Positions 34,036-47,600 of a DNA stretch of 64,000 nucleotides are shown here, piece after piece. How positions within the stretch are numbered: position 1 is the first letter of the stretch; every line of letters begins with the position of its first letter. A program made the position numbers and the translations under genes. Source of the DNA: Malus domestica (Eukaryota > Streptophyta > Magnoliopsida > Rosales > Rosaceae); assembly GCF_042453785.1 (NCBI RefSeq), contig NC_091669.1, positions 10,366,501 through 10,430,500 on the forward strand, given 5' to 3'. The notes below the pieces were generated by a model, which made no database searches, was not told where the DNA came from, and was given only the letters and a program-made list of their open reading frames with translations.

Positions 34036-37000
34036 CTACTTCTGCTTAGACTTGAGTTCCTTCACATATTCTTCAGTGTCCTTCAATGCTTTCCCATAAA
34101 GGCTTATTAACTGGAAATGAAAACACAGGTTCTGGTTAGCATGTTCGTAAGAAACCTACTCCGAAAACCTTTTCCACGATGCAAGTATTACTCAATTCTA
34201 AGCAAGATTGGAACAAATCGGGAATACCTCGTCAACCTCACTAGGAGTCATAATAAATGGTGGAGACATCATTATGTTATCCCCAGCGACACGTATTAGC
34301 ATCCCATGTTTCTCGCATTGGGCTCCAAAATATGCACCTACCCCTGTGATGCATATCATCAAGGCATAATATTAATAAAGGAAGCTAAGACAGCCCCGAT
34401 ATTACAGAAACAATTGCTTCTGGTCACCACGCCAGTCAATCAGAAAAACCCGCCAGATATCACAAAATAAAACAGCAAATAGCGCAAAAAAAAAAAAAAA
34501 AAAAAAACAGTATACACATCTCAGCACACCAGCCCCATAGTGGTTTGTGCATGTAGTTTCTCTGTCCATACTCCATATAAATAATAATTTCTACTGAACG
34601 TACTGTAAAACAGGTAGGACTATTGAACCGGATCTCTTTGATAGGTTTGGACTGCAATCTTATATGCAAATGTAGCTCAATTATACCCAAAAAATTTCCC
34701 ATAAAAACTATCCATACTAGATGTACTCTATGTCATTTTTCTTTTTAGTGTAAAGATGAGACTTACCCCATTCAGCAGGAAATGGATCATTGGGTGACTT
34801 ATTGTCTGTGAATTCTGTACCAAGGATCAATCCAGTTCCCCGTATCTGCATAACCGACATAAGGAGTGCCATGTTAATATCGTACTGATTGTAGTTTCTC
34901 TTTCTGATTTCTGTAGTGCAAAAATATCAAGTAAAAACATGTACCTCCCCTATGATTGGACTATCAGAGAAGGCTTTTACACCATCTTGAAATCTTGGGG
35001 CAATGCTCCGTACTTGTTCAACAATATTTCTTTCCCTACAAACAAGTGAAATGTTAATTGCCAATTATCAAGATCGGTGGTCAGCATGAGATCAATGCTG
35101 TTTCGTCCAGATTCTAAACATGGTTGGTTTAAATCCTTAAAAGTGGGAACGCAGATAACTTTGCTTTTAATTTGTTTGAACCAAGCAAATAAGAACATAC
35201 TTGTAGATCTTGAGTGTTTCAATTGCAACTGCACAGGCTACGGGGTGTCCAGAATATGTAAACCCGTGAGAAAAAGAACCTGGCACAAAAGAAATCGACT
35301 TGTTCAACAATAATACCTTGGAATGGAATTTGATTAGTTTATAGTACCAACATACCAAGCTTGCTGCTTTGAGAGTGTATGACATCTGAAACTTCAGGGC
35401 TCACAAGAACAGCACCAATTGGCATATATGCAGAAGAAAGAGCCTGGAACATCCAACAACACAGCAATGAGGACACAGATATTTCTGTGGGATGTGAGAG
35501 TGCAGCTCTGTATTTGTAGTTTTGTACATAGTTTCATTTTTACCTTTGCCACAGACACAAGGTCTGGTTTAATGTTGTATTTGTCACACCCATACATGTA
35601 GCCAAGCCTTCCAAAAGCACAGATTACCTTAAGAAGTACAGAAATAAAGCCTAAGCTTAACAACCAACATATAATGAAAGATCAGTTTACATTAAGGAAA
35701 AGAATTCCATATACCTCGTCGGCAATAAATAGAATGTCATATTTCTTCACAACAGCTTGAACCTGCATCAAATAGGAAATGCTTGTCCATTACAAAGATT
35801 GAGAGTGACAGAGTCGTGTCTGTTCTGAATGAAACAACACATTAAAGCTTGCAATCATCCAGTAGCAGTAATTCCCATAATGAATTATATCAACACAAAG
35901 CAGGACAAGTACAAACCAAGTATGGGACGAAGTATGAATCACTTAAAAGATATATTTCAAGCTCATCTCACTGTAGTGGACTTGATAACATGAATCGTTC
36001 AGTGAAAACAACTTATATAATCGGCTTTATAGACACTAACACAGTAGGCCCAACCCAGCTAATAGTACAACAGTTTTAGAATAGCCTATACACATCAGGT
36101 GACAAAACCAAAACGGCATTAAATTTAAAATGAAGCTTGAGCTCAGACACCTATTGTGATAACTAAGTACATCCAGTGAAGCATTTGCAGTACTGTTCAG
36201 TTTGTAACACAATGTGCAAAAGCTCACCTTTTCAAAATAAGTTGCAGGTGGAGTTATAACACCGCCTGCTCCCATGACAGGTTCAGCAATGAACGCAGCA
36301 ATCTGAAAGTAGCAAACACACCAGCTCAAAAACACAAAGTACCCTCGGCATTTCTAGATTTTGAACAATTCACCTGAATAACTTACTGTCTCTGGTCCCT
36401 CTTTGAGGATAAGATTTTCCAAATTGTTGGCTAATCTTGTAGAGAACTCTTCTTCTGTCTCACCTGGCATATATCAAGCTAAAACTTTAATAAAATCAAT
36501 CACAGTTAAATCTCAAAGATTAGATCAGTGTAAAAATAGACCTGGAAGGTGATGGCGCCAATAATGTGGGCAGTCAGTGTGCAATACAAATGGAGCTGGC
36601 AGATCAAACTTTTGATGCAAAGCAGGGAGGCTGTGAAAAAGAATTTAGAGTCAATGGACTGAAGGATGATTTTTCGTGCAAATTTCTCAAGAATATTTAT
36701 CCTACCCAGAAAGACTTGCGGCTATTAAAGTTGAACCATGGTACCTGTTTAGGATGAAAAGGCAACATCAAAGGACTGGTTACAATAACTGAAGCAAATA
36801 AAGAGAAAACAAAAGGAGTTGAGAAAGTTGAACATACGATTTATGTCGAGCTATGAATTTTTTTTTATCTGGGCGTCCAAGTGCATTATTATAATACCAA
36901 ACCAGCTTCACCTACAAAGCAAATATTTCAAATGGTTAAAAAGATCTGTGATAACCAAACTGAATATTAATTTCTATAATATCATTTTTGAACTCCTGAA

Positions 37001-39776
37001 TAAACAAAGCAGTTCAACTGGTTACGTTCACATGAATTGGGTATTCAGGCAACTCAGATATCTTCAAACTTTGCGGAGTTCATAAGCTTTTCAGATTTTG
37101 AATTTTCCTTTGATAATTACATGGAAATCAAATTGAACAAGTATAAATAATTGTTTCATCTAAGATGGAAAAGTGAATTTTGATTGATGTTACATTTTAC
37201 ATACTACCTTTACATGACGCTAAACTTCAACTAATTGTTGAGAGAATAACATTAATCAATTAATACAATGCATTTGGACAAAGTAGCCAAAATTGGAGGA
37301 CTTCGATATCTTTCTTATTGGCATGAAGCGGAACTATGAAATTGGAAACTGTAATCAAATTAATTTCTTCTACAATTGAATCAAACCTGAGTATCATTGG
37401 CTTCAGATCCACTATTAGTAAAGAAGGCTTTTGCCATTTTTGTAGCTGTAAAAGTTTCTAGAAGTTCTTTTGCCAAGTCCTGTAAAAGAAAATATGTTGC
37501 TGAATATCACATGCAGGCATCTTAAGAATGTATCCATTAAACTATGTGGAACAAAAAATAATGAATATAGAATTGCATATTAATATAAAAGAAACTAGGA
37601 AGTAAAGAAACAAAATGAATACCAAAGATGGTCTAGTAGTACGATTCCAAAATGAGTGGTAAAATGGCAAGGTATTCAACTGTTTAGTTGCAGCCGCAAC
37701 CAGTCGAGGTTCATTTCCACCTGCAAGTTTAAACAATAAAAATATTTGAATTCAAGTAATTTATTCAACATATCTACTTTTACACAAATACACATAACAA
37801 ACTTACAATAGTGAGGTCAGGAAAAGCTACAATAAGATAACAGGGGTAGATTAGGATAAAGGCTAATAAAGGAGGTCAAAGATACTAGTGCAAATAGTCA
37901 GATTCAAGAGCAGAGTGCGCAAGAAAGCAGTAAATACAAGGCTAAGAGAGGGCGACGGTATTCTAAGATACTTAATCCACATTTTCACTGCAAAATATAA
38001 GCATACTCGAGACTTCTTACCTTTTTCTATTTCATTTTTTTTAATAGTAATAATAAAAGCTGAGGAATATGAGAAGTTAAGTTTGGTTGTGAGCCATGAC
38101 ACTCCTTAAGAAGTAAAGAGGAAGATGCAAGCTTCAAGCTGAAGAACAAAAATAATGGGAAACAAATCTTTCACACCTAATGCTGTGCACCATAGACCCG
38201 CAAGAGCATCAAGATACTTCTTCCCATTGCTGTCATAAGCATAGCTACCCTGATACCAAGAATGAAAAACGTTCAATGACTTCGAAAAAAATCAACTTTG
38301 AAAATAAGAAGTACATACAATAATATAAACCAGAGTTAATCCTATTTTCACAGAGATACCTCAGACTTTTCTATAATCAAAGGATGCAAATCAGTACTCT
38401 GCCACCCAGGTGTGAAGGGTGCAAGCATATCATGGCCCTTGAACCTGAGAAAATCAATATTTGTCAACAACAAAGCTGTGACAAATTGGATTATATTGTG
38501 CACACACGTAAATGTATAGGCTATTATGCATGTACACTAATTATAATTAATACAGTAAAGATGCAGAACAGCAAATGCATGAAATACACATGATCATATA
38601 CAAAATAAAAGTATCCTGAAAGGGGGATTACTGTGTAGATTGTTGACGATAGAACACCACCTACCCGAGGCCTTTTTCAACAGTTGTTGGTTCTTCCTTT
38701 TGCACAGATGACCCTGTACTATAGGACCGGGCCAGAAAGGGAACCATAAAGAGATGCTCCTGTGGACTTCTAGATACAGCAGCATATTTTGTAGATGAAA
38801 CAAGCTGTAAACAAGAAAGATGGAAATTATTGAAACTTCTCCAAATGTGTAGTGAGTGTGTGTCTAATCATATGTATAAAACTCGCCATCACGAATGGGG
38901 CGTTAACTTGTGAGAAAAATAAACTTTCAATCTTTATGAGCATTTTAGAAGTAACAAAGAAAATGGGAAGGCCATCTCGGCATTAACAAGTAACACTTTA
39001 CGAGACAGGTTATATCAGCCGGTGCAGTTAGTTATATGTTTCACATGTTTCCTGGCTCCAAATACTTAAAACTAAAAATTTGATTTATCTTCCTTTACAA
39101 TATTTACTCAGCAACAAAAAGGCTTTTAGAACTGAATAGGAAAAAGCAAAAATATAGTCATATAGACATAACACGCGCATAAAAGGCACGGCCAGCGATA
39201 AATTTAAGAAACAAACCTAAATTACAACGTTACTTTGAGATACTCAGTTAAAGTCCTTATTTTTTCCCAGCATTTTCTCAGCAACCAAACAGTCAAAAAG
39301 TTCACATGCAAGTAGTGAAGTGGAAAGTCACAGGAGGGATCTCCCCCGCCCCCCCCCCCCCCCCCCCCACTTTTTTTTTTATTAATTATAAGTTGATCCA
39401 CAAAGCCAGGAAGAAACACAAAGCTTCAAGCATTCGGATAAGGCATAAAAAGTCGAAGAAAATCAAAAGGGTAACTGAATTTTAGCTTTTCCAACATTTC
39501 AGCAAAGAAACGTAGACTTCAAGCAGGAAAAGGCATCAACAAACAAACTGATCAAACCAGAAAGATCAAAACTTTATCAAAAATCTACAAAATGAAATGA
39601 TCAAACCAGCAATCATACTCGCACAACTTGTTCTTCAATCTGCGGTTTCCAGAACATATCAATCAGAAAACACATACAGGAAGATGTAATCCAAAAAAAA
39701 AACAAACGGGTATTCGGGATTAAAGATTTGATACCTGGGTTCTGAGATTGGATCGAAGAAAACGGCTGATCCCCAT
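34036..39776 (-). CDS. GABA-T: Gamma-aminobutyrate transaminase, mitochondrial (19 exons, 514 aa)
   Basis: Class III PLP aminotransferase that degrades GABA to succinic semialdehyde (pyruvate/glyoxylate-dependent type in plants). Minus-strand exons: 39776-39735, 38804-38665, 38444-38360, 38249-38177, 37720-37623, 37479-37387, 36911-36838, 36744-36706, 36630-36542, 36463-36387, 36302-36228, 35762-35715, 35627-35544, 35443-35356, 35279-35201, 35035-34945, 34845-34767, 34343-34228, 34110-34036. All junctions keep one open frame with GT-AG introns (1545 coding bases). The start [14 protein letters not shown] and following Arg/Ser-rich residues suit a mitochondrial presequence. Key parts: [21 protein letters not shown] (phosphate binding), [32 protein letters not shown] (pyridine-ring Asp) and the PLP lysine in LVSVAKALSS (Lys codon 35546-35544). 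No defects seen. Confidence 0.93.
39343..39380. repeat. Poly-C / poly-T tract in intron 1 of the transaminase gene
   Basis: A run of about 20-27 C followed by T10. Such tracts are prone to replication slippage and sequencing error. Confidence 0.8.
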
Positions 39777-41536
39777 CTTTTGAAATTACTTTTATCTTCT
39801 GCAGCAAAACATGCAAAGGAGAAGCAGAGAGTTCTTCAGTGACTGAGAGTCTGTGAGTATCTTTGGTGACGGGTCGGTCTTTTCAATACCGAAGCGAAAT
39901 GAACGACGCCGCCAAATGTGTCCAAATACGTTTCAATTACCACATTGCCCGTTACATTTGCCTTTATTATCCAAATCACAAATGCTTAATAATGATGGTG
40001 ATTACAAATATCATCATCATTGACTTCACTCTCATTGCTCAAGCGGGTCATGGGTCGCAAAGATGCCACATTCATTTTGAGTGCAAAAGATTTGATCTCC
40101 TCAAGCGGAGTCATCTTTTTTCTTCAACCCCACCACAAATGTGGGATTTGCTTGTAACAGTTTTTTCTATTCGAACCATACTCTAATATAATATCGTTAC
40201 ATTAAAGAAGATTTGAACTTGAATATTTACACTGTTTAGCTAACTTGCTTACGTTCAGGAAGCTTACGTTCAGGATTACTTTATTTTTACAAAAATAAAA
40301 AAAAATAAAAAAAAAGGTTGAATTGAAATAAAAGTTAGGAAAGGAGGTACAAAGATTTGAAGTATTATTGGAGAAGTTCCCACAATTTCTCCGTGTAAGA
40401 TTTGGAGAATTTATTGAATTCTTCACACCTAAACATGAATATCATAAACTAAAATTGCATTGTAAAAACAAGATTTAAACAAAGATTTGGAACTCCATAT
40501 TTAACCGACTATGTTTTGCGTACTATTTTGAGGAGGTGAAAATCTGCCATAATATGTGGTGGGATACCTCATAAAAATTATTTTCTCCCATTTTATTAAT
40601 GTTTTAAATAGTACTAATAAAAATAATGTAAGTTATGAACACATGATAAAGAACGCAAAAGACGTAAGGCATTAGAATATAAATCAATTATTCATCAGAT
40701 ATTGCATTTTATGTCACAATGACTCAAACATTTGTCATCTTTCCCCATCATTATCTTCTTCAATATCAAAACAATAGGATAGTGGTATCAACACATTTAT
40801 TTTTACTTCTGACTCATTTTTTTTAATTTTCGACCGTCAGGGTCGAATGAATTAAAAAAAATCAACAGTCAAATTAATAAAAGCGTGTGAATAGTAAAAA
40901 TAGTATGCGGATAGCACTATCCAACAAATATGTGCATTTTTCATTTGGTTTCCCTCAAAATATCCGAGGAGCATTTGCATTTTTGTGTTTCATCCTGTTT
41001 CACATTTGCTTTTTGGGGTCAATGTCGCGTTTCATTGTTTTAAGGTTTGTGGTGTTTGATCCGAATGCCCCAACTGCCCGTGCTCGAACAACATATACGA
41101 TAGGGACACAAATGCAAATTCACCCACTCCCTCGTGACATATCAACCTACAACATGTCTCTGTCTCAATCAATTACATACTACTATGCGTTAAACTTTTT
41201 GTGCACAGTAATTTTTTATGTGTTAAACTTTTACGCATTGTAATGTGTTACAAATTTTTACGCATTTTAATGTGTTAGGCGTTAAACGTTCATCTATAGT
41301 AGTGCAACATTTTGTTTAACTTTTGTAACGTGACATTTTCATTCATTGAAGTCTTTCCCGCTCTAGTGGCTCCTGTTTATAACCAAGCACCAAGACAACC
41401 AAAGGAGAATAGTAACATATATTTTTCCATTTGGTTCATGGGATCTGGCAATGAGTCGTTTTATAAAAAATAATGTCACGGAGACTAAATTTATGAACAA
41501 AGTTTTGAAAACTAAAGGATATAGAAATTAATGATT
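39777..41536. other. Intergenic: transaminase promoter side and AT-rich DNA
   Basis: The first few hundred bases after 39776 are the likely 5' UTR and promoter of the minus-strand transaminase gene. The remainder has no supported gene; the 118-residue frame at 40887-41243 is hydrophobic and AT-derived without a domain. A local repeat TGTGTTA-AA(C)TTTT/TACGCATT occurs around 41215-41285. Confidence 0.45.
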
Positions 41537-41541
41537 AGTTT

Positions 41542-42053
41542 TGTTTGTACCATACTTGACCAATCCCGAAACTACCGAGCACCGGCCAACGCTATACTGT
41601 CAAGGACCCAGAAGAGTTCCCCTCCGACCAGGAGGCCAATCACTACTCGACACGTGTCAAGATTAGAAGCCAATCAGAGCGCAGCACGTGTCAACATCAA
41701 GAACCAATCATAACATGACACATGTCAATGTGACAAAGCTACAAGTTTTTCTATAAATAGGGGTCATTCCCCCACAATATTGCCTAATGCCATTTGTGTT
41801 AAATCATTCACAAGAACTCACTAAATTGAGAGCTTGATCCTTTGTACTTGTGTAAGCCCTTCACTACTAATAAGAACTCCTCTACTCCGTGGACGTAGCC
41901 AATCTGGGTGAACCACGTACATCCTGTGTTTGCTTCTCTGTCTCTATTCATTTACGTACTTATCCTCACTAGTGACCGAAGCAACCAAGCGAAGGTCATA
42001 AAACCTGACACTTTCTGTTGTACCAAAGTCCTCGCTGATTTTGTGCATCAACA
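41542..42053 (+). repeat. 5' LTR of element 2 (512 bp)
   Basis: Starts TGTTTGTACC and ends GCATCAACA. TATAAATA at 41752-41759 is a clear TATA box. CACGTGTCAA-type boxes (near 41660 and 41687) could be stress-responsive G-box-like sites. Confidence 0.95.
41752..41759 (+). promoter_or_regulatory. TATA box of the 5' LTR of element 2
   Basis: CTATAAATAGGGG context, about 210 bp into the 512-bp LTR; the same box is at 53613-53620 in the 3' LTR. Confidence 0.7.
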
Positions 42054-42072
42054 TTTGGCGCCGTCTGTGGGA
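42054..42072 (+). other. Primer-binding site of element 2
   Basis: TTTGGCGCCGTCTGTGGGA directly follows the LTR; TGGCGCC matches a tRNA 3' CCA end. This phrase is typical of plant Ty3/gypsy elements. Confidence 0.75.
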
Positions 42073-42159
42073 ACGACACTTATTCCTACTCTCTTCAGCT
42101 GTGTCAAGCTGGTTTCTATCATTCGTACACTTTCTTTTGACCAGGCATCCCTCTCCAAC

Positions 42160-43086
42160 ATGGGAAGCGAAGGAAGCCACAGCACACAGAATGACACCCC
42201 CCTTGCACATAGTGCGAAGCAACGAAAGAAGGAAGGAAAACGAGTTCTTCTTCAAGCTAAAGTCGATGAGTTGGAAGCTCAGAACAACAAGATAGCAATG
42301 AGGAATGAGGTCCTCCAGGAGCAATATGAGAAGCTCTTCGAGACACTCCACGAAGCTAGGCAAGCTCAGACACGCGAGCTTGTTGCCCCCGTGGAAGTCA
42401 ACCATCAACTGGGTGCCCTCCAACATGGAGGGTCACATGCATTCGACATAGATATCCCTGATAGGGAACAGATTACCCCTCGACTTGATAATCAACATGA
42501 GGCTTCTCTTAACCCAGTTGCTTCGACCCGAACCATGAGAAGTGGAGGGAGACACCTCTTTGCTGAAGGGGCAGAAGGATCGAAAGCCGTCTTTCGCGAT
42601 TGTCGGGATTTCCTGAAGCAACGTCGAGAGAATTCCATCCATATAAGCTCAAAGATCAATGACCCAAGGATTTCTGAGAGACTCGGTCCCCTGCCACGGC
42701 CCGAGCCGGCCACCAATTTGGGGAAGGGGCAACAAGTCCTAGAGAGACATGAGGGTACAGGGGACTTAGAGGTGTTCCGACAGACATACCCTGGAAGCCA
42801 GTACAACGAGTCCAGGGAAAAATCACATGCCCTTGATCAAACCTTCCTAATTCCAAGAGGAGATGGAGATTTACGAAAGAAAGCTCCAGTGGCACATAAC
42901 TCCGCTCAGGATCCCCTTGTCCTACAACTTCTTGAGGAAGTAAACAAGTTGAAGGCTGAACGTCAGGCTGAAATACTTGACTGGAACCAACCCAGGCCTG
43001 GCCCTCTTACAAGGAGGATCCTCAACACCCCCCTTCAAGCAAAGACAAAGCAAAAGCTTGGCTTGCAACTTTATACTGGAAAATAG
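42160..43086 (+). pseudogene. gag: Gag N-terminal part of element 2, ended by an in-frame TAG
   Basis: The ATG at 42160 (MGSEGSHSTQ) is the first good start after the PBS; the open frame runs back into the LTR but that part is non-coding. Residues about 30-75 are a coiled coil (LLQAKVDELEAQNNKIAMRN). A basic, disordered linker follows with RDFLKQRRENS and a Leu/Lys heptad near the end (LQLLEEVNKLKAERQ). TAG at 43084-43086 stops it after LQLYTGK; the same frame continues immediately with DPIEHLNLFEST and the capsid domain. So this is one gag gene broken by a single stop or relying on readthrough. Confidence 0.8.
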
Positions 43087-44694
43087 GACCCGATTGAGCA
43101 CCTTAACCTCTTTGAGTCCACCATGGCATACCGGATGCACACCGACGAAGAGCGATGTCTTCTCTTCCCCTCCACCCTCTCTGGCGGAGCTCTAAATTGG
43201 TATTGTCGTCTTACACCTGAGACGGTAGACTCATTTGAGGAATTGAGGAAACTATTTGTTTCCCAACACATTTTCCAAACCGATCGCTTGCACTCTGCAG
43301 ATGACCTGTACACTATCCGCCAGAAGCCAGACGAGTCATTACGTATGTATGCTGGCCGCTTCAGCCATGAATACTCCCGGTGTGCCGAGGCAGACGACAA
43401 GACTGCCCTCAAAGCCTTCACGGCAGGCCTACGTGATTGTTTCTTTAAATACATGATCAATGCCAATACTTGGAAGACTTACTCTGAGGTGATGGCGCAG
43501 GCTTATAACCATGCCTCCGCCGAGGCAAAGACATATCAGGAGAAACCCCCTACAACCATCCTTTATCAACAAGTGGGAGGTGGAAGCCAGACTCACCTAA
43601 ATGAGAAGACCTCGACTTTCCAAACAGCAGTGGCACCTCCCCATGCCTTGCATAATGCTTCGCCGAATCAACAGACATATCAATTTCAAGGCAAGAGGAA
43701 GGATTTCCATCCTCACCACTCTCATTTCAGTAAAAAGAGTAAGGGACACTATCCCGATAACCAAGGGTATCGCCACAATAACGCTCGCCCCCAGGCAGTC
43801 AATGCAGTGGGTCAAACCCGCGTCAAGATACCCCCTACCCCAAGGTATGAGACATACACGCCCTTGAATGCCACATGCGCGGCCATTTACCCCAGCATAG
43901 CTCACCTGATACCAAAGCCAAAGCCGAGGCACCCAGATTACACGCCCCCGAATAACGCGGGCATGTTTTGTTGCTACCATGAGCATAACGGCCATGATAG
44001 CGAGAAATGTATCATCCTCCGTGATCGTATTGAAGCTTTGGCACGAGAAGGAAAAATTGATCAATTCCTCCTTCACCCTCAAAGGGATAACCGTAACCAA
44101 CGCCAGGTGAATGTCATATATTCCATAAGCGGCGGCACACCCATATCTGAATCTTCCAATAGGGCCATGAAAAACAGTGAACGAATTATGAGGCCTGGTC
44201 ACCAAGTGTTTCACGTGGAAGACATCAGGGGAGGGAAGTATCAAAAGCCTAACTGGGATCCGATATGTTTCTACCCTGAGGAAGAAAGAGGCATCATCTA
44301 CCCTCATAACGACCCATTGATCGTGGAGGCTCACATAGCCAACTTTGATGTTCGACGAATCCTCGTAGACACAGGGGCTTCGGTCAATATCATGTTTGCC
44401 GAAGCTTTCAGGGCACTCAGTGTAGCTGAACACTTGCTCGATCGCTCGATTTCTCCTCTGATAAGCTTCTCCGGTGATATCGTGCAACCCTTAGGGAGCA
44501 TACATTTACCCTTTACTATTGGTACAGGCCCTTACACGGCTACCATTACCACTAACTTCCTAGTGGTTGACTGCCCAACGGCATACAATGTCATCTTTGG
44601 GCGCACAGGCATCAATGATCTCAAGGCTATGGTATCCACGCATATGCTGTTGATGAAATTTCCAACCCCCCATGGCAACGGCTACATCAGATGA
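43087..44694 (+). pseudogene. gag-pro: Gag capsid part and aspartic protease of element 2, ended by an in-frame TGA
   Basis: In frame with the upstream gag part (distance a multiple of three). The Retrotrans_gag domain contains LSGGALNWYCRLTPETVDSF and FVSQHIFQTDR. A zinc-knuckle-like Cys/His motif (CCYHEHNGHDSEKC, about 43975-44010) follows a Gln/His-rich stretch. The aspartic protease has the catalytic LVDTGASVNIMF (44361-44396) and the second strand YNVIFGRTGIN. It stops at TGA (44692-44694) after GNGYIR, and the pol frame continues without a shift. Confidence 0.85.
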
Positions 44695-47600
44695 GATCAG
44701 CTTAGTGCACGATCATGTTACAACACTTCAGTTAAGCAACAACACTTGCCCGGACCCAAGGAAACCCTGTCTGTACATGACCAAGTCACAAAGACCAGCC
44801 TAGATGAAGCGAACTTGGATCTTCCTGATAGCAACAATCAACCCGATGATCCTCGAGATGACTCTTTCACCCAGCAAGCCCAACCTGCTGAAGAGTTGGA
44901 GAAGGTACCTATCTCAAGAGATTATCCAGATCGCATGGTGAAGATTGGCACCACATTGTCACCACCCCTTCGGTTAGCATTGATATCTTTTTTGAAAGAG
45001 AACACTGAAGTCTTCGCCTGGTCATACGAGGACATGCCAGGCATCTCTCCCGATGTCATCTGTCATCGTTTGAGTATTGACCCCAAGATCAAGCCGGTGA
45101 GACAGAAGCGAAGATCTTATGACGCTGAACGATACGAGGCAATGAAAGCAGAAGTTGAAAAACTCAAAGGCATAGGCTTTGTCCGCGAAGTCAATTACCC
45201 GACATGGGTAGCAAATGTGGTCCTTGTTAAGAAAAATTCGACCAAAGAAAGTCTTTTGCTTCAAAAGGTCTTGTGGAGAATGTGTGTTGACTACACCGAC
45301 CTAAACAAAGGGTGTCCGAAAGATAGCTTCCCTCTTCCTCTTATTGACAGACTTATAGACTCTACGGCCGGGTGTGAACTCCTGAGCTTCATGGATGCTT
45401 ACTCAGGATACAACCAAATCCTCATGAACCCTTCGGATCAAGAACACACAGCCTTCACTACCGACAGAGGACTATACTGCTATAAAGTCATGCATTTCGG
45501 CCTAAAGAATGCAGGAGCGACTTATCAGAGACTAGTCAACTCAATGTTCGCCGAGCAGATTGGGAAGAGCATGGAAGTTTACGTTGATGATATGTTAGTC
45601 AAGAGCAAACATGCTGACCAACACATCACCAACCTATCTGAAACTTTCACTATTTTGAAGAGGTATCGAATGAGGTTAAACCCCAACAAATGTGCCTTCG
45701 GCGTAGGCTCTGGCAAATTCTTAGGTTTCATGATTAGCCAACGAGGCATTGAAGCTAATCCCGAGAAGATCAAAGCAATCCTCGACATGAAGGAACCGGT
45801 AACTTTAAAGGACATCCAGAGCCTTACTGGCAAGGTGGCAGCCTTAACCAGGTTCATTTCTAAGGCCACAGACAAATGTGCTCCCTTTTTTAAAGCACTT
45901 AAGGGAAGTAGGAAGTACATTACATGGACTGATGAATGTGCCGAGGCATTCAAAAACCTCAAGGAGTACATGAGTAAAGCCCCTCTACTCTCCAAGCCCG
46001 AGGTAGGAGACATTCTCATTATCTACCTATCGGTATCAGCTTCAGTCGTAAGTTCCGTTCTCATTCGAAAGGATGGGAATATTGAGCGACCTGTCTACTA
46101 CGCTAGCAAAGCCTTACAAGATGCGGAGACACGGTACTCTAACATTGAGAAATTGGCTCTGGCATTGGTCATGTCTGCTCGAAAACTCCGCCCTTACTTC
46201 CAAGCGCACTCCATCATCGTGCTTACAAATTATCCTCTTCGACAGATACTCCAAAGTCCTGACACTTCAGGGCGAATGATCAAATGGGCAATAGCGTTGG
46301 GTGAGTTTGACATCTCCTACCAACCAAAGCCAGCTGAGAAGGGCCAAGCAGTGGCAGACTTCATTGCCGACTTCACATATCCGGTTGACATTGCTTCTAC
46401 ACCTGAAGCAGTGGCTTCATTACCCCCGGAAGCTCAGAAGATAGAACCAACAACCCCAGCATGGAGTCTGTATGTTGATGGCTCATCCAACCAACAGGGC
46501 TGTGGAGCGGGACTAGTCTTGACTACACCCGACAAAGTAGCAATGGAGTATGCTCTTCGTTTCAAATTCAAGGCATCAAATAATGAGGCCGAGTATGAAG
46601 CCTTTCTAGCAGGATTACGTTTGGCCAAACACCTCGGGGTTAAACAAATTGATATTTTCAGTGACTCCCAATTGGTGGTCAACCAGGTTACCAACAACTT
46701 TGATGCTAAGGACAGCTCCATGGCAGCATATCTTGCACAAACACAACTTTTGCTCAAGCACTTCCACTACCAGATCACCCAAGTTCCTCGAGCGGCAAAC
46801 AGTCATGCAGACGCCCTGGCTCGCCTCGCCTCGGCTGTGGAAGACAAGATTGGAAGAAAAATCCATGTCGAACTGTTGGCAACACCAAGCACCATGGCCG
46901 CAGAAGTATGCAACTTACAACAGGGGGATAGTTGGATCACCCCGATCTATAATTTCCTTGCTCATGGCATCCTCCCAAATGATAAAGTCCAGGCTAAGCA
47001 AATTCGATACAAGTCTACCCGCTACCTGATCATCAATGATCAACTCTATAAGCGAGGTTTTAGCCTGCCATACTTAAGGTGTCTTACGCCTGCCGAGGCG
47101 GAAATCGTCATTCGGGAAATACATGAGGGAGTCTGTGGAGATCATGCTGGATCTCGGTCCCTAGCACACAAGACTTTTCGCCAAGGATATTACTGGCCAA
47201 CACTCCACCAAGATGCCATCAAAGTATCCCGCTCATGTGACAAATGTCAACGATATGCGGCTATTCCTCATTCCCCTCCAGAGCCTCTTACTCCTATGAT
47301 CAGCCCTTGGCCCTTCGCCCAGTGGGGACTTGATTTGATCGGCCCAATGCCGGCAGGGAAGGGCAAAGTCTGTTACGCAGTCGTTGCAGTGGACTACTTC
47401 ACAAAGTGGGCCGAAGTAGAACCCTTGGCAACCATTACTGAGGCAAAGATAGAAGACTTCGTGTGGAAGAACATCCTTTGTAGATTCGGCATTCCCAATG
47501 CGATAGTCACTGACAATGGGCGACAGTTTGACAACAAGAGGTTCAGGTTGTTCTGCTCTAAGTTCAACATCAACTTATGCTTTGCCTCTCCAGCTCATCC

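Noticed and set aside
41908..42159. Extension of gag upstream into the 5' LTR
   Set aside because: The open frame crosses the LTR/PBS boundary by chance; the same frame opens in the 3' LTR (53769) with no gag behind it.
43597..44487. 296-codon minus-strand frame
   Set aside because: Antisense shadow of the gag/protease frame of element 2; no recognisable domain.
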